Positions 1 to 9,111 are shown, counted from the first letter of the stretch. The stretch: 64,000 bases of DNA from Corynebacterium minutissimum (GCF_000988205.1 NZ_LAYQ01000016.1:1-64000); one strand, 5' to 3'. Translations and numbers: made by a program. The notes: generated from the letters alone by a model not told the origin.

Positions 1-172
1 CGCGCAAGGTCTTCGTGCGGGCACGCTTGCCGGTGCCGTACTGCTTAAGCCACGAATAAAGTGAGGAACGATTGACTCCAAGCTCTGCTGAAGCCGCGTG
101 AAGTGAGAGGTCCTCATTGTTTTCGTAGAGGGCCACAGCATCACGTTTGAACTGTTCGGAGTACCTAGGCAT
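1..172 (-). CDS. IS3-family transposase OrfA, N-terminal part (partial)
   Basis: This frame starts with ATG at 172 (MPRYSEQFKRDAVALY) and runs off the left edge after 57 residues. The beginning YSEQFKRDAVALY and the following LSLHAASAELGVNRSSLYSW form the helix-turn-helix of the HTH_Tnp_1 family, the DNA-binding OrfA subunit of IS3 elements, which normally is joined to an OrfB DDE integrase by programmed frameshifting. OrfB, if present, lies outside the window. Family identity is confident from the motif; the exact IS name cannot be decided here. Confidence 0.85.
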   Translation of the reverse strand, partial: MPRYSEQFKRDAVALYENNEDLSLHAASAELGVNRSSLYSWLKQYGTGKRARTKTLR

Positions 173-239
173 GGTGGTAGATTACCTTTCTTCCCAGCCC
201 AACCGGGCTGGATATCAGGTGTCTACCTAACGGGGGTCA
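1..239 (-). mobile_element. IS3-family insertion sequence, one end (truncated by window edge)
   Basis: The window opens inside an insertion sequence read on the minus strand. It contains the start of an OrfA-type transposase gene and, outside it, about 67 bp of leader. Reading inward on the minus strand from position 239, the terminus is TGACCCCCGTTAGGTAGACA, which has the TG start usual for IS3-family inverted repeats. Immediately beyond 239 the sequence becomes istB coding sequence, so the element has inserted into an older IS21-type element. The other end and the target duplication lie outside the window, so the exact boundary is inferred from the TG end and the change of gene. Confidence 0.75.
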
Positions 240-603
240 GGTCCGACTACTCCGCACGGTTCTACCGCACCGACATGCTTGCCGCCGAACTGGCAGTCCT
301 CCAACCCGAAGACCCCATACGGCTGAAGTTCATCCAGCACCTCCACGACGTCGACGTCCTGGTCTTAGATGACTTCCTCACCACACCTATTGATGCCGCG
401 ACCGCGCACCAACTTCTCAACATCCTCGCCGGACGAGAAGGCAAAGTCTCAACGATAGTGACCTCACAATTCAACCCCACTCGGAGTGGTACAAGTCCAT
501 CCCCGATGCCGTGATCTCCGAGTCAATCCTCAACCGACTCGTCTCCGGCGCCGAGATCATCACACTCGAAGGACCAAACATGCGCCTCACCACCAACGCA
601 TAA
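240..603 (+). pseudogene. istB: istB remnant (IS21-family helper ATPase), 5'-truncated and frameshifted
   Basis: Read from 242 the frame gives SDYSARFYRTDMLAAELAVL, then DVDVLVLDDFLTTP, which is the Walker B region of IstB, the AAA+ helper ATPase of IS21 transposition. Near position 480 (after IVTSQFNP) the frame shifts. The downstream frame then reads EWYKSIPDAVISESILNRL and ends GPNMRLTTNA with a stop at 601-603, the usual IstB C-terminus. The Walker A half is missing because the IS3 element interrupts the gene at about 239. The gene is therefore dead from both an insertion and a frameshift, and it marks this locus as a repeated target of mobile elements. Confidence 0.8.
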
Positions 604-613
604 CCACCAACAA

Positions 614-668
614 CGCCTGAGTGAGACACCGCTACCGGATACTCACTCAGGCGCTACCAGATACTCAC
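614..668. repeat. Terminal repeats of the decayed IS21 element
   Basis: Just after the istB stop, CGCCTGAGTGAG (614-625) and CTCACTCAGGCG (642-653) form a 12-bp inverted repeat with a 16-nt loop. A second pattern overlaps it: GCTACCGGATACTCAC (631-646) is repeated as GCTACCAGATACTCAC (653-668), with a partial third copy (CCGCTACC) at about 673-680. IS21-family ends are known to carry multiple short repeats that bind the transposase, which fits this arrangement. There is no T run, so a transcription terminator is less likely. Assignment to the IS21 end is inference from position. Confidence 0.5.
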
Positions 669-912
669 CACACCGCTACCATTTCAGTCTTCTGAACAAT
701 AGTGGCGGGTTCAGTCTTACGCGCACTACCTAAAGCAACCGAGTTCAATTCCCTCCCAGTTCTCGAGTAGTCCTTATGCCGAATTCCAACGGCAAGACCA
801 AAGACCCAAAGTCTTCGCATCCCTAGTCGGCATCCAGCCTTCATCTCGAGTAGTGGAATCCAAGCTCGTCCCCTCTGGTGGCCTCGCTGCCACATGGCTA
901 GAGTGGGGCGGC

Positions 913-1329
913 ATGGAAATGAAAGACATGCTCGCTCCCCCACCCATCAATCTGCCCGCCGATCCGGGTGCTGACAGCACCTCCGATCTCACCGCAGGAA
1001 TTGTCGCCCACCCGGATTCCCCGCTGCTGTGGGCGCTGCTGGCGGAGCAGGAGCTGAAGAAGCACGCGGGCGCTGAGCCCACCGCCTTCATCACCGCCTA
1101 CGCCTACGCGCGCACCGGCTACCACCGCAGCCTCGACCGCCTGCGCGGCAATGGTTGGAAGGGCTGGGGCCCTGTCCCCTTCTCCCACGAACCCAACCAG
1201 GGCGTTCTGCGCGCCATTGCCGCGCTTGGCCACGCCGCGAAGGCCATCGGTGAGGACGCGGAGTATGACCGCATCCGCCAGATGCTCTCCGACGCCGACC
1301 CCGAGTGCGTCGCTACGCTACTAGATTAA
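913..1329 (+). CDS. DUF3151 family protein
   Basis: A protein of about 138 residues that matches the actinobacterial DUF3151 family across its length: an N-terminal DMLAPPPINLP, then HPDSPLLWALLAE, the family signature AYAYARTGYHRSLDRLRGN followed by GWKGWGPVPFSHEPN, and a C-terminal helical segment ending near DADPECVATLLD. No enzymatic residues are evident and the function of the family is unknown. The frame is open upstream to a GTG at 853, but family proteins begin just before DMLAPPP, so ATG 913 (or 919) is the likely start. It stands alone between the IS debris and a convergent gene. Confidence 0.8.
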   Translation: MEMKDMLAPPPINLPADPGADSTSDLTAGIVAHPDSPLLWALLAEQELKKHAGAEPTAFITAYAYARTGYHRSLDRLRGNGWKGWGPVPFSHEPNQGVLRAIAALGHAAKAIGEDAEYDRIRQMLSDADPECVATLLD

Positions 1330-1400
1330 GCACATGGTTCTAGTCACCTGGTTCTACTCAAAAGGTTTAGTTGGGGGAAAGTAAACCACCTAGGAGGCCA

Positions 1401-1433
1401 CAGATGGTTTGTTTGGGGCACATGAACCATCTG
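1401..1433. repeat. Inverted repeat in the DUF3151/DUF4282 intergenic spacer
   Basis: CAGATGGTT (1401-1409) and AACCATCTG (1425-1433) are a perfect 9-bp inverted repeat with a 15-nt spacer. The flanks hold further GGTTC/GAACC words at about 1335-1360 and 1437-1445. There is no T run after the stem in either direction. It could be a weak terminator for the DUF3151 gene or a protein-binding site; nothing decides this. Confidence 0.4.
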
Positions 1434-1508
1434 ACCTGAACCATATGACTGAAACCAACTGTGGTGGCTACCGGAATTCTCAGACAGGCAGCCCCTCCTC
1501 CATGTAAA

Positions 1509-1542
1509 AATCCCGCGGACCTCACATTTGAGGCCGCGGGAT
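1509..1542 (-). terminator. Rho-independent terminator of the DUF4282 gene
   Basis: AATCCCGCGG (1509-1518) pairs with CCGCGGGATT (1533-1542), and CCTC/GAGG extends the stem inside the loop. On the minus strand the stem is followed by a T-rich stretch (ATTTTTACATG), and it lies about 40 nt beyond the stop codon of the minus-strand gene ending at 1579. It could also act for plus-strand transcripts but lacks T residues on that side. Confidence 0.75.
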
Positions 1543-1578
1543 TAGCGTGTCTGCGAAAAGCGCAGCTCGTGAGACTAC

Positions 1579-2898
1579 CTATTCCTTATCGCTATCGCTA
1601 TCCGCCTGAGAGACAAGGTCTCCGGTGTTCTGCGCGGTGCGGATGTTCGCCACGAAGAACTCCAAGATCAAGCGGAACTGAATGACGTAGAAAAGGAACG
1701 CGATTCCGCCACCGATGACAGCGCCAAGGAACGTCAAGAATCCGATGAGAAAGCTGTCAGCGAAAGCAAAGAAGGAGAAGAGGATCATTCCCGCCCATGC
1801 TGCCCCTGCCACGATGACGAGCAGCAGGTAGATGAAGGAGGAGAACTTCAGGGTGACGAAGTCATTGAAGGAGAAGTCAAACAACGCCTTGAAGAAGCCA
1901 GCGCCCTTGGAGGGGCTGCCGCCCTGTGAATTCTGCTGTGGGTAGTCCTGCTGCGGGGAGGCGGCAAAGGGCGAGTTGTTTTGCTGACCAAAGCCCTGCT
2001 GATCCTGCGTGCCGAAAGCCTGCTGCTCTTGGGCGCCGAAACCTTGCTGGCCTTGTGCCCCAAAGCCTTGGTTCTGTTGGGGGTAACCACCAAAGCCGGA
2101 GTTGGAGTGGGAAGCCGGGGTTCCAAAGCCCTCTCCCGACTGCTGCCCAAAGCCATGGTCTTGGTGCGACTCCGACGGGGTGCCGTAGCCATAACCCTGG
2201 TTAGAAAATCCCTGACTGCCATAACCTTGGTTGTCGCCATACCCTTGGTTGTCATAGCCCTGATTACCGTAGTTCTGGCCGCCATAGCTCTGGTTCGAGT
2301 TCACGGAGTCCGCAGCGTGATCAGCGCCAGCGTTGTGATCGGTGCCAGCATTGTGATCGGCCCCAGAGTTATGCTCGGCGCTGGAGTTCTGCGCACCCGC
2401 GTCGCTGTCGGCATTGTAGGAGCCGTAGGAAGCGCCAAAGGTACCGTGAGAGGCTTGGGAATCTTGCCCGCCGAAGGTTTCGGAAGCAGGGACAGAGGAG
2501 CTGGAAGGGTGCTCGGTGCCAGACTCCGTGCTGTTCTTCGCCGAATCATAGGCCGAGTCCGCGGCGGAATCGGAGGACGCATTAAAGCCCGAACCGGACG
2601 CGTCAAAGCCGCGATTCTCAGCATCCGGCTGCGCACCCTGGGGAGCGGAATAACCGAATCCAGACGAGTCGGCGGAGCCCTCGGAGTAGTCGCCATATCC
2701 TGCCTGGCCACCCCAGCCGAAACCGGAGTTCGATGCCTGGCTACCCCACGCGGACGCAGCGTCATCGTTGCCTGACTGGGAGCTATCGTAACCGCCGAAG
2801 CTGCTGTAACCGTTGTTCCCGGCGTTCTCACCGTTGGACCCGTTGACGTGGTTATCGCTGTTATCGCCGTTCTCACCAAACTGGTTGGGGTTCGTCAT
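1579..2898 (-). CDS. DUF4282 membrane protein with long prion-like N-terminal domain
   Basis: The protein has 439 residues. Residues 1 to about 335 are low complexity: almost only G, N, Q, S, A, D, Y and F, with degenerate tandem units such as NQGYG, QQGFGAQ and DHNAG. The C-terminal 100 residues start FFKALFDFSFNDFVTLKFSSF and contain two hydrophobic membrane segments and the QFRLILEFFVANIRTAQNT tail typical of DUF4282. Family function is unknown. The N-terminal part probably faces the cytoplasm, since no signal peptide is present. A well-formed terminator follows it. DUF4282 proteins often have a disordered leader, but this one is unusually long and aromatic/Gln-rich. Confidence 0.8.
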   Translation of the reverse strand: MTNPNQFGENGDNSDNHVNGSNGENAGNNGYSSFGGYDSSQSGNDDAASAWGSQASNSGFGWGGQAGYGDYSEGSADSSGFGYSAPQGAQPDAENRGFDASGSGFNASSDSAADSAYDSAKNSTESGTEHPSSSSVPASETFGGQDSQASHGTFGASYGSYNADSDAGAQNSSAEHNSGADHNAGTDHNAGADHAADSVNSNQSYGGQNYGNQGYDNQGYGDNQGYGSQGFSNQGYGYGTPSESHQDHGFGQQSGEGFGTPASHSNSGFGGYPQQNQGFGAQGQQGFGAQEQQAFGTQDQQGFGQQNNSPFAASPQQDYPQQNSQGGSPSKGAGFFKALFDFSFNDFVTLKFSSFIYLLLVIVAGAAWAGMILFSFFAFADSFLIGFLTFLGAVIGGGIAFLFYVIQFRLILEFFVANIRTAQNTGDLVSQADSDSDKE

Positions 2899-3040
2899 TT
2901 TTTCGTTAGACCTTTCGGAGAATCATCGAAATTCGCAGCGCGCTACAGCACTACAATGGCGTAATTTTTACCCCTCCGAACGTACCTGAGATCTCGCTCA
3001 CCGGCAGCGCGGCTTGGGGAACACGCCCCAGAAAACGACA

Positions 3041-3065
3041 GTTCCCCCGCCGCAGGCGGGGGAAC
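3041..3065 (-). terminator. Hairpin terminator after the ATP-grasp-like gene
   Basis: GTTCCCCCGCC (3041-3051) and GGCGGGGGAAC (3055-3065) form an 11-bp perfect stem with a 3-nt loop. On the minus strand it is followed by CTGTCGTTTTCT, a modest T run, and it lies about 45 nt beyond the stop of the minus-strand gene at 3108. Confidence 0.7.
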
Positions 3066-3107
3066 AATCACAAGCTTGTGCTCAAAGGCTAGTGCACAGC
3101 AACACGC

Positions 3108-4166
3108 TTAGGCGTGCTTGGCCTCCACGCGCTTGATGGCCTCAGCAGCCACCTTCTCCTGGATGCCCATGTCCAGCTCAGAGGTGAAGCCCACGCAGGA
3201 GCAGTTAATCTCACCAAGGACGTAGGTGTCCTCACCATTCTCACCATCAGCCAGCATGAAGTCCGCAGTCCAGATCAGCGGGATGTTGTCGCCACCGAGC
3301 TTCTCAGCGATGACCGGGCGGACGTCAGCGAACATGTCGACCAGCTCCTGCCACTCCTCCGGCTTCTGGTAGGTGTACTTGGCACCGGAGAACAGGGTGG
3401 CGGAGAAGGCGTCGCCGCCCTCGGCCGGCTTCTTGTGCACCACGAAGACCGGATCTGGGCCCACGAGAAGAATGCGGATCTCGCCTTCGACGATGCGCGG
3501 CATGAAGCGCATGTCCACGAGCATGCCGTTGTCACCCACGATGTACTGGTCGCAGAAGTCCATGAACTCGCCGAGCTCGCGCTCCTCAGTGTGGTTGTCC
3601 ACAGCCTCGGTGCACTTGATCTTGGTGTCGAGCGGCAGTGCGGTGCCCGGCTCGACGGACTCGGCCAGCTTCTCGTCGGCAAGGCGCACGCGCCAGATGC
3701 CGGAGCCGGTGGAGCCACGGTTCTGCTTGAGCACGCGCTCACCGTAGGACAGCGAGGTCGGGAAGGTCTTGTGGAAGGACTCGACGTCGTAGTAGGCGGC
3801 GGTGTCAGCCGGAACCAGGTCCGTGTCATTGAGCTTGACCAAGGCATCCTTAGCGCCGTAGGCCATCATCTCGTACGGGGTGGACATGCCGACCAGTCCG
3901 GCCTCGGACACCTTGGTGAGCAGATCGAAGTAGCCCTTCTCACCGCCCGGGATGTTGCCCGGGTTCACGCGGGAGATGTAGGCATCGAAGTTCTCCGATA
4001 CATACTCGAAGAGCTTCTCGGACCACTCAGGGCGGTAGAACACGACCTCGGCGTGCCAACCTGCATCCTTGATGCAGTCGACGATCGGCATGGTGTCCTT
4101 ACGGTGTCCGTTGATCTGCTTATCGGATCCGCCCTCAACCTCGAAGACGACGATTGCTTTGTGCAC
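3108..4166 (-). CDS. ATP-grasp-like protein of the Cj0069 type
   Basis: A 352-residue cytoplasmic protein. Features consistent with an ATP-grasp ligase fold are an N-terminal small domain (AIVVFEVEGGSDKQINGHRKD), a central phosphate-loop-like stretch around VLKQNRGSTGSGIWRV, and a C-terminal metal/ATP-binding stretch ending LGEINCSCVGF, where the acidic E-x-N pair fits the family pattern. I recognise it as resembling proteins annotated Cj0069 family, whose substrate is not known. It starts with ATG 4166 and is divergent from the rhodanese gene, with the 290-bp spacer holding both promoters. The fold assignment is moderately sure and the reaction unknown; pairing with a sulfurtransferase-like gene might hint at a shared pathway. 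Confidence 0.6.
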   Translation of the reverse strand: MHKAIVVFEVEGGSDKQINGHRKDTMPIVDCIKDAGWHAEVVFYRPEWSEKLFEYVSENFDAYISRVNPGNIPGGEKGYFDLLTKVSEAGLVGMSTPYEMMAYGAKDALVKLNDTDLVPADTAAYYDVESFHKTFPTSLSYGERVLKQNRGSTGSGIWRVRLADEKLAESVEPGTALPLDTKIKCTEAVDNHTEERELGEFMDFCDQYIVGDNGMLVDMRFMPRIVEGEIRILLVGPDPVFVVHKKPAEGGDAFSATLFSGAKYTYQKPEEWQELVDMFADVRPVIAEKLGGDNIPLIWTADFMLADGENGEDTYVLGEINCSCVGFTSELDMGIQEKVAAEAIKRVEAKHA

Positions 4167-4455
4167 AGTGATTCCCTTCCACTAGGGGGTTAGTGAGTGT
4201 CACTTCTTAAAATAACCCAGGTTGGACCCTCGCGCTCACCTAGAAAAGCACCCCCGAAAAGGCATAAAAAGCAAGCGTACCGCACTTTTTGGCCGCTGAC
4301 CTGCACGCTTGTTATAACCAGTGAACGTGCAGCAGCGCTAACTGCAGAAGAAATGTATCCAACACCACAAATACGCCTCCCCCGTGACCACATGTCCGCC
4401 CAGCACGCTAGAGTTGAACCGAACGTTCCCCCTCAACGAGAAAGGCAGGTGGACC

Positions 4456-5316
4456 GTGGCCGAATTCGACCCGAATCCCCCTTTCCAGGAATACGCGCAC
4501 CCTGAGCGCCTCGTGTCCGCACCGTGGCTGTCCGCGCGACTGGGCATCAACGGCCTCCACGTCATCGAGGTTGATGAGGACTCACTCCTCTACGACATCG
4601 GCCACATCCCCACCGCGATCCGCATCAACGTCCAAACTGAGCTGCTCGACAGCACAGCGAGGGACATTATCAGCGCAGAGGATTTCACCGCACTCCTCCG
4701 CTCCAAGGGTATTGAGCGCGACGACACCGTCGTCCTCTACGGCGACAAGTCCAACTGGTGGGCTGCTTTCGCGCTGTGGGTCTTCGAGCTCTACGGCCAC
4801 GAGGACGTGCGGCTTCTCGACGGTGGACGGGACGCCTGGATGTCCGAAGAACGCGACACCTCCTTCATGGTCCCCGAGCCTTCTGCTTCCTCCTACCCGG
4901 AGGTTTCCCGCGAGGAATCCTCGCGCATTTTCGTCGACGAGCTGCGTGACTCCTCCGCCACGGTGGTTGACACCCGCAGCCCAGAGGAGTTCTGTGGCGA
5001 GGCCGCCCACAAGGCTGGAGCCGGCGAGTCCGCCTACGGCACCACAATGACCCACGGCCACATTCCCGGCGCCATCAACCTCGAGTGGGACCGCGCGATT
5101 TACCCGAACGGCTGCTTCCGCGCGCTCAGCGAGCTGAAGGTCAACTACGGCGAGCTCGAACCGGCAACGGAAACCGTCCTCTACTCCCACGTCGGAGCCC
5201 AAGCCGCGCACACATGGTTCGTCCTCAAGTACCTGCTCGGATTCGAGGCACCCCGTGTCTACGACGGCTCGTGGGCAGAATGGGGCAACATGGTTCGCAT
5301 GCCCGTTGAGCGCTAG
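4456..5316 (+). CDS. Rhodanese-family sulfurtransferase lacking the catalytic cysteine
   Basis: Two rhodanese domains, about 286 residues, close to actinobacterial thiosulfate sulfurtransferases: YAHPERLVSAPWL at the N-terminus, LYDIGHIPTAIRINVQ, LLDGGRDAWMSE, HGHIPGAINLEWD, then HTWFVLKYLLGFE and YDGSWAEWGNMVRMPV at the end. In that family the active-site loop reads Y-C-R-I-G-E-R-S before HTWFVL. Here it reads YSHVGAQAA, so the catalytic Cys is Ser244 (codon TCC at 5185-5187). It may be inactive as a sulfurtransferase or use other chemistry. GTG 4456 is preferred because AAAGGCAGG lies 6-14 nt upstream; the frame is open further up to a GTG at 4384. The gene lies upstream of accBC. Confidence 0.8.
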   Translation: MAEFDPNPPFQEYAHPERLVSAPWLSARLGINGLHVIEVDEDSLLYDIGHIPTAIRINVQTELLDSTARDIISAEDFTALLRSKGIERDDTVVLYGDKSNWWAAFALWVFELYGHEDVRLLDGGRDAWMSEERDTSFMVPEPSASSYPEVSREESSRIFVDELRDSSATVVDTRSPEEFCGEAAHKAGAGESAYGTTMTHGHIPGAINLEWDRAIYPNGCFRALSELKVNYGELEPATETVLYSHVGAQAAHTWFVLKYLLGFEAPRVYDGSWAEWGNMVRMPVER

Positions 5317-5330
5317 CAACACGCCGATAT

Positions 5331-5366
5331 AAGCCCGCATCCGCGCTGGTGCGGGTTTATTTTTTG
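5331..5366 (+). terminator. Rho-independent terminator after the rhodanese gene
   Basis: AAGCCCGCA (5331-5339) pairs with TGCGGGTTT (5350-5358) and is followed by ATTTTTTGA. It is a classic intrinsic terminator directly downstream of the rhodanese stop codon and separates this gene from accBC. Confidence 0.85.
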
Positions 5367-5394
5367 ACACGAAACCAAGATGTGAAGGTATCCT
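5364..5394 (+). promoter_or_regulatory. Candidate accBC promoter
   Basis: TTGACA at 5364-5369 is a consensus -35 box and TATCCT at 5389-5394 a plausible -10 box, but the spacing of 19 bp is longer than usual. The accBC start is at 5458, leaving a leader of about 55 nt. Assignment is by sequence match only. Confidence 0.4.
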
Positions 5395-5457
5395 CATGTT
5401 TTGGTGTGCAAGAATAGTACGCAGTCCTATCACAAATCATGGAGGAGGGTTCCTGCC

Positions 5458-7230
<1,773 letters not shown>

Positions 7231-7281
7231 TTCGCTAACGCTTCCCTGCCGACAGAGAGCAGTACAAAACTGCTAGAAACC

Positions 7282-7310
7282 TTGCCTCGATTAGCACAGT
7301 TAATTACTCT
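7282..7310 (+). promoter_or_regulatory. Candidate promoter of the HEPN/Abi gene
   Basis: TTGCCT (7282-7287) and TACTCT (7305-7310) are separated by 17 bp. Initiation about 7 nt later (near 7317) would make the mRNA begin just ahead of the foldable leader at 7320. This is a sequence match only. Confidence 0.4.
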
Positions 7311-7319
7311 ATGACGTGA

Positions 7320-7377
7320 TACCCCGGTGGAGCTCTGCTCTGGGTCACTGACCTGCTGAGTACTACTTACCGGGGTG
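7320..7377 (+). ncRNA. Putative structured leader RNA upstream of the HEPN/Abi gene
   Basis: ACCCCGGT (7321-7328) and ACCGGGGT (7369-7376) can pair over 8 bp, closing a 40-nt interior that contains the short hairpin GGTC-ACT-GACC. The 3' side of the outer stem ends about 10 nt before the Shine-Dalgarno-like GGGGGGA of the HEPN gene. A preceding small stem (AGCAGT 7258-7263 with ACTGCT 7269-7274) may be the accBC terminator or part of the same element. The pairing is visible; a regulatory or antitoxin role is a hypothesis. Confidence 0.35.
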
Positions 7378-7406
7378 CTGACTTGTCGCTCCGGGGGGAT
7401 GCAGCA

Positions 7407-8114
7407 GTGGCGCATCAGGATAGCCAGTGGATTACGCAATGGCTCTCAACACCGCGCTGGGAGCCATTTCTTCATGCTGCTCATCAAGACGGCGAAGCCG
7501 CATTAGCACTATATGAATGGAACATCAGCGTCGCGATGGCATTTCTCCACGACGCCTCACACGCCGAAGTTCTGCTCAGAAACTCTTATAACACTGTTTT
7601 GGAACGGTGGTGGCTGGGGGACCAGCATTGGCTTATAGATCCCAAGTCACCAGTGAATGCACCTCTCCACCGAATGCGCGACGGAGTACAAATAGATTCG
7701 AACGATAAGAACCGGCAATCAATAGCGGAAGCTCTGCGACGCAATCATACGAAGCATGTCAGTCCAGGAGCTTTAGTCGCCGAGCTCCCCTTTGGATTCT
7801 GGCGCCACTTAACAGACGCAGCTCATGAGCAATTGTTGTGGATTCCTGCGCTGCACAAGGCATTTGAGCCGCACACACGCCGCAAGGAAGTCGAACAACA
7901 TCTAGCGCGAATCAATCGCGTCAGAAACCGCGCGGCCCACAATGAGCCATTCATAAGCTCACGACGTCGCAGGGAGGCTATTCACGCCTTCCGCTCGATC
8001 TTGAAAGTCGAGGAGTTACTGAACCCGCGAGTTACACGCCACACCACCGCCACGAGTACTCTTCTCTGGACCATAGAGAATCCACCAACGCCCCTCGAGC
8101 CACTCTGTGAGTAG
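7407..8114 (+). CDS. Abi-like HEPN-domain protein (putative abortive-infection RNase)
   Basis: A protein of about 235 residues matching the Abi-like family: WLSTPRWEPFLHAA and LYEWNISVAMAF near the N-terminus, EVLLRNSYN, then LPFGFWRHL and W-x4-L-x2-AFEPH, ending in RVRNRAAHNEPF. The last motif supplies R-x4-H (about Arg173 and His178), the catalytic signature of HEPN ribonucleases used by abortive-infection and toxin proteins. The start is uncertain: GTG 7407 has GGGGGGA upstream, and a TTG at 7383 is in frame. Base composition is visibly more AT-rich than accBC or the GNAT gene. No separate antitoxin protein gene is adjacent. Exact duplicate ends (7219 and 8124) suggest recent acquisition. 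Antiphage activity is inferred from the family. Confidence 0.7.
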   Translation: MAHQDSQWITQWLSTPRWEPFLHAAHQDGEAALALYEWNISVAMAFLHDASHAEVLLRNSYNTVLERWWLGDQHWLIDPKSPVNAPLHRMRDGVQIDSNDKNRQSIAEALRRNHTKHVSPGALVAELPFGFWRHLTDAAHEQLLWIPALHKAFEPHTRRKEVEQHLARINRVRNRAAHNEPFISSRRRREAIHAFRSILKVEELLNPRVTRHTTATSTLLWTIENPPTPLEPLCE

Positions 8115-8146
8115 CTAAATTCAGAGATCAAGTAGCCTCGAAAGGC

Positions 8147-8704
8147 ATGAGCGTTAACGATTCCGAGTTCGGCGTACGGTTGGCCAAGGAGCACGACCGT
8201 ACCTACCTCTCCCGTCTCCTTTTCCTCGCCGATGTCCTCGGTGACGAGGACGCCCATATCGGGGATTTCCACACACCTGACGTGGGAATGTACGTCGATG
8301 AATGGTCCCCGCACGTCGACGGCGGCGTCATCGCAGTCTCCAGCCACCGCGTTCCCGTCGGTGGTGCGTGGCTGCGCTACTACACCACCGAAGCGAAGGG
8401 CGCAGCCTACACCGGCAACCCCGAGGCCGATCCTTTCGATGAGTCCCAATGGGCCACCGACCTCGACCCGGAGGATATCCCCGAGCTCTTCATTGCTGTG
8501 GAGTCCCGCTACAGGGGCCTCGGCGCTGGGCGACGTCTCCTGCGCAACGCCTGCGACCTCGCCGAGGCGCAGCAAGCCCCGGCGATTTCGCTGTGGATTG
8601 AGCCGGAGAACACCGGCGCCCGCAAGCTGTATGAATCCGAGGGCTTTGTCGACATCGACGTCCCGGGCCGCCCGGATGCTCACGTGATGCTCAAGCGCTT
8701 CTAG
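8147..8704 (+). CDS. GNAT family N-acetyltransferase
   Basis: A 185-residue protein with the GNAT core: ELFIAVESRYRGLGAGRRLL (beta4 and the acetyl-CoA pyrophosphate loop R-x-x-G-x-G/A at RGLGAG, about residue 126), ISLWIEPENTGARKLYESEGFVDID, the beta5/alpha4 signature. The substrate is not predictable. ATG 8147 follows GAAAGGC. In the arrangement predicted before insertion of the HEPN cassette it would have been directly downstream of accBC, possibly co-transcribed. Confidence 0.85.
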   Translation: MSVNDSEFGVRLAKEHDRTYLSRLLFLADVLGDEDAHIGDFHTPDVGMYVDEWSPHVDGGVIAVSSHRVPVGGAWLRYYTTEAKGAAYTGNPEADPFDESQWATDLDPEDIPELFIAVESRYRGLGAGRRLLRNACDLAEAQQAPAISLWIEPENTGARKLYESEGFVDIDVPGRPDAHVMLKRF

Positions 8705-8720
8705 CACCGCAAGCCAACAA

Positions 8721-8746
8721 AAGGTGTCAACTATACTCGACACCTT
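8721..8746 (+). terminator. Hairpin downstream of the GNAT gene
   Basis: AAGGTGTC (8721-8728) pairs with GACACCTT (8739-8746) across a 10-nt loop, 17 nt after the GNAT stop codon. No T run follows on the plus strand. The adjacent perfect palindrome CGTCGGCGCGCCGACG (8747-8762) could add to a compound structure. Confidence 0.5.
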
Positions 8747-8920
8747 CGTCGGCGCGCCGACGGCAGCGCCAAGAGCGACGTTGCTCACCCGCCTATAACC
8801 TAGGTCGGGTCACAACGACCGTTTCCGTAGAACGCTGCACGTATCTTCGCGAAACGGATTACCTTCTTCGCACCCCTCGCAACGCACAACGTCTGCATGC
8901 CTCCATCGACGTGCTGGAGA

Positions 8921-9045
8921 CATCTGCCAAAAGGCGTCTGGTAAAAGGCATCTGCCAAAAGGCGTTTTCACGGCTAAAAACGCCTTTTACTCATTGCAGA
9001 TGGCGTTTTTGGACCCAAAGATGCCTTCTGCCAGATGCCTTTTAA
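8921..9045. repeat. Dense direct and inverted repeats in the GNAT/pyc spacer
   Basis: CATCTGCCAAAAGGCGT occurs at 8921-8937 and 8949-8965 (28-bp period). AAAAGGCGTTTT (8957-8968) and AAAACGCCTTTT (8977-8988) form a 12-bp stem with T runs on both sides, a good bidirectional terminator. Farther right, 9019-9045 reads as an inverted copy of the same AAAAGGCATCTG word, so the whole block could fold into a long hairpin. Two copies without spacers exclude a CRISPR array. Confidence 0.65.
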
Positions 9046-9111
9046 GAGGGACGCCCTCCTGACTTAGGCCAATGCAGTGCGGAAAAATCCCACCCCACCG
9101 CAGAAACCACC

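Noticed and set aside
614..653. IS21-end hairpin as a transcription terminator
   Set aside because: No T run on either side, and the overlapping GCTACC repeats fit an IS21 end better.
853..912. N-terminal extension of DUF3151 from GTG 853
   Set aside because: The extra 20 residues do not match the family and lie against IS debris; ATG 913 starts at the family's normal N-terminus.
8921..8965. Two tandem 17-mers considered as a small CRISPR array
   Set aside because: Only two copies with an 11-bp gap and no typical spacers or cas genes.
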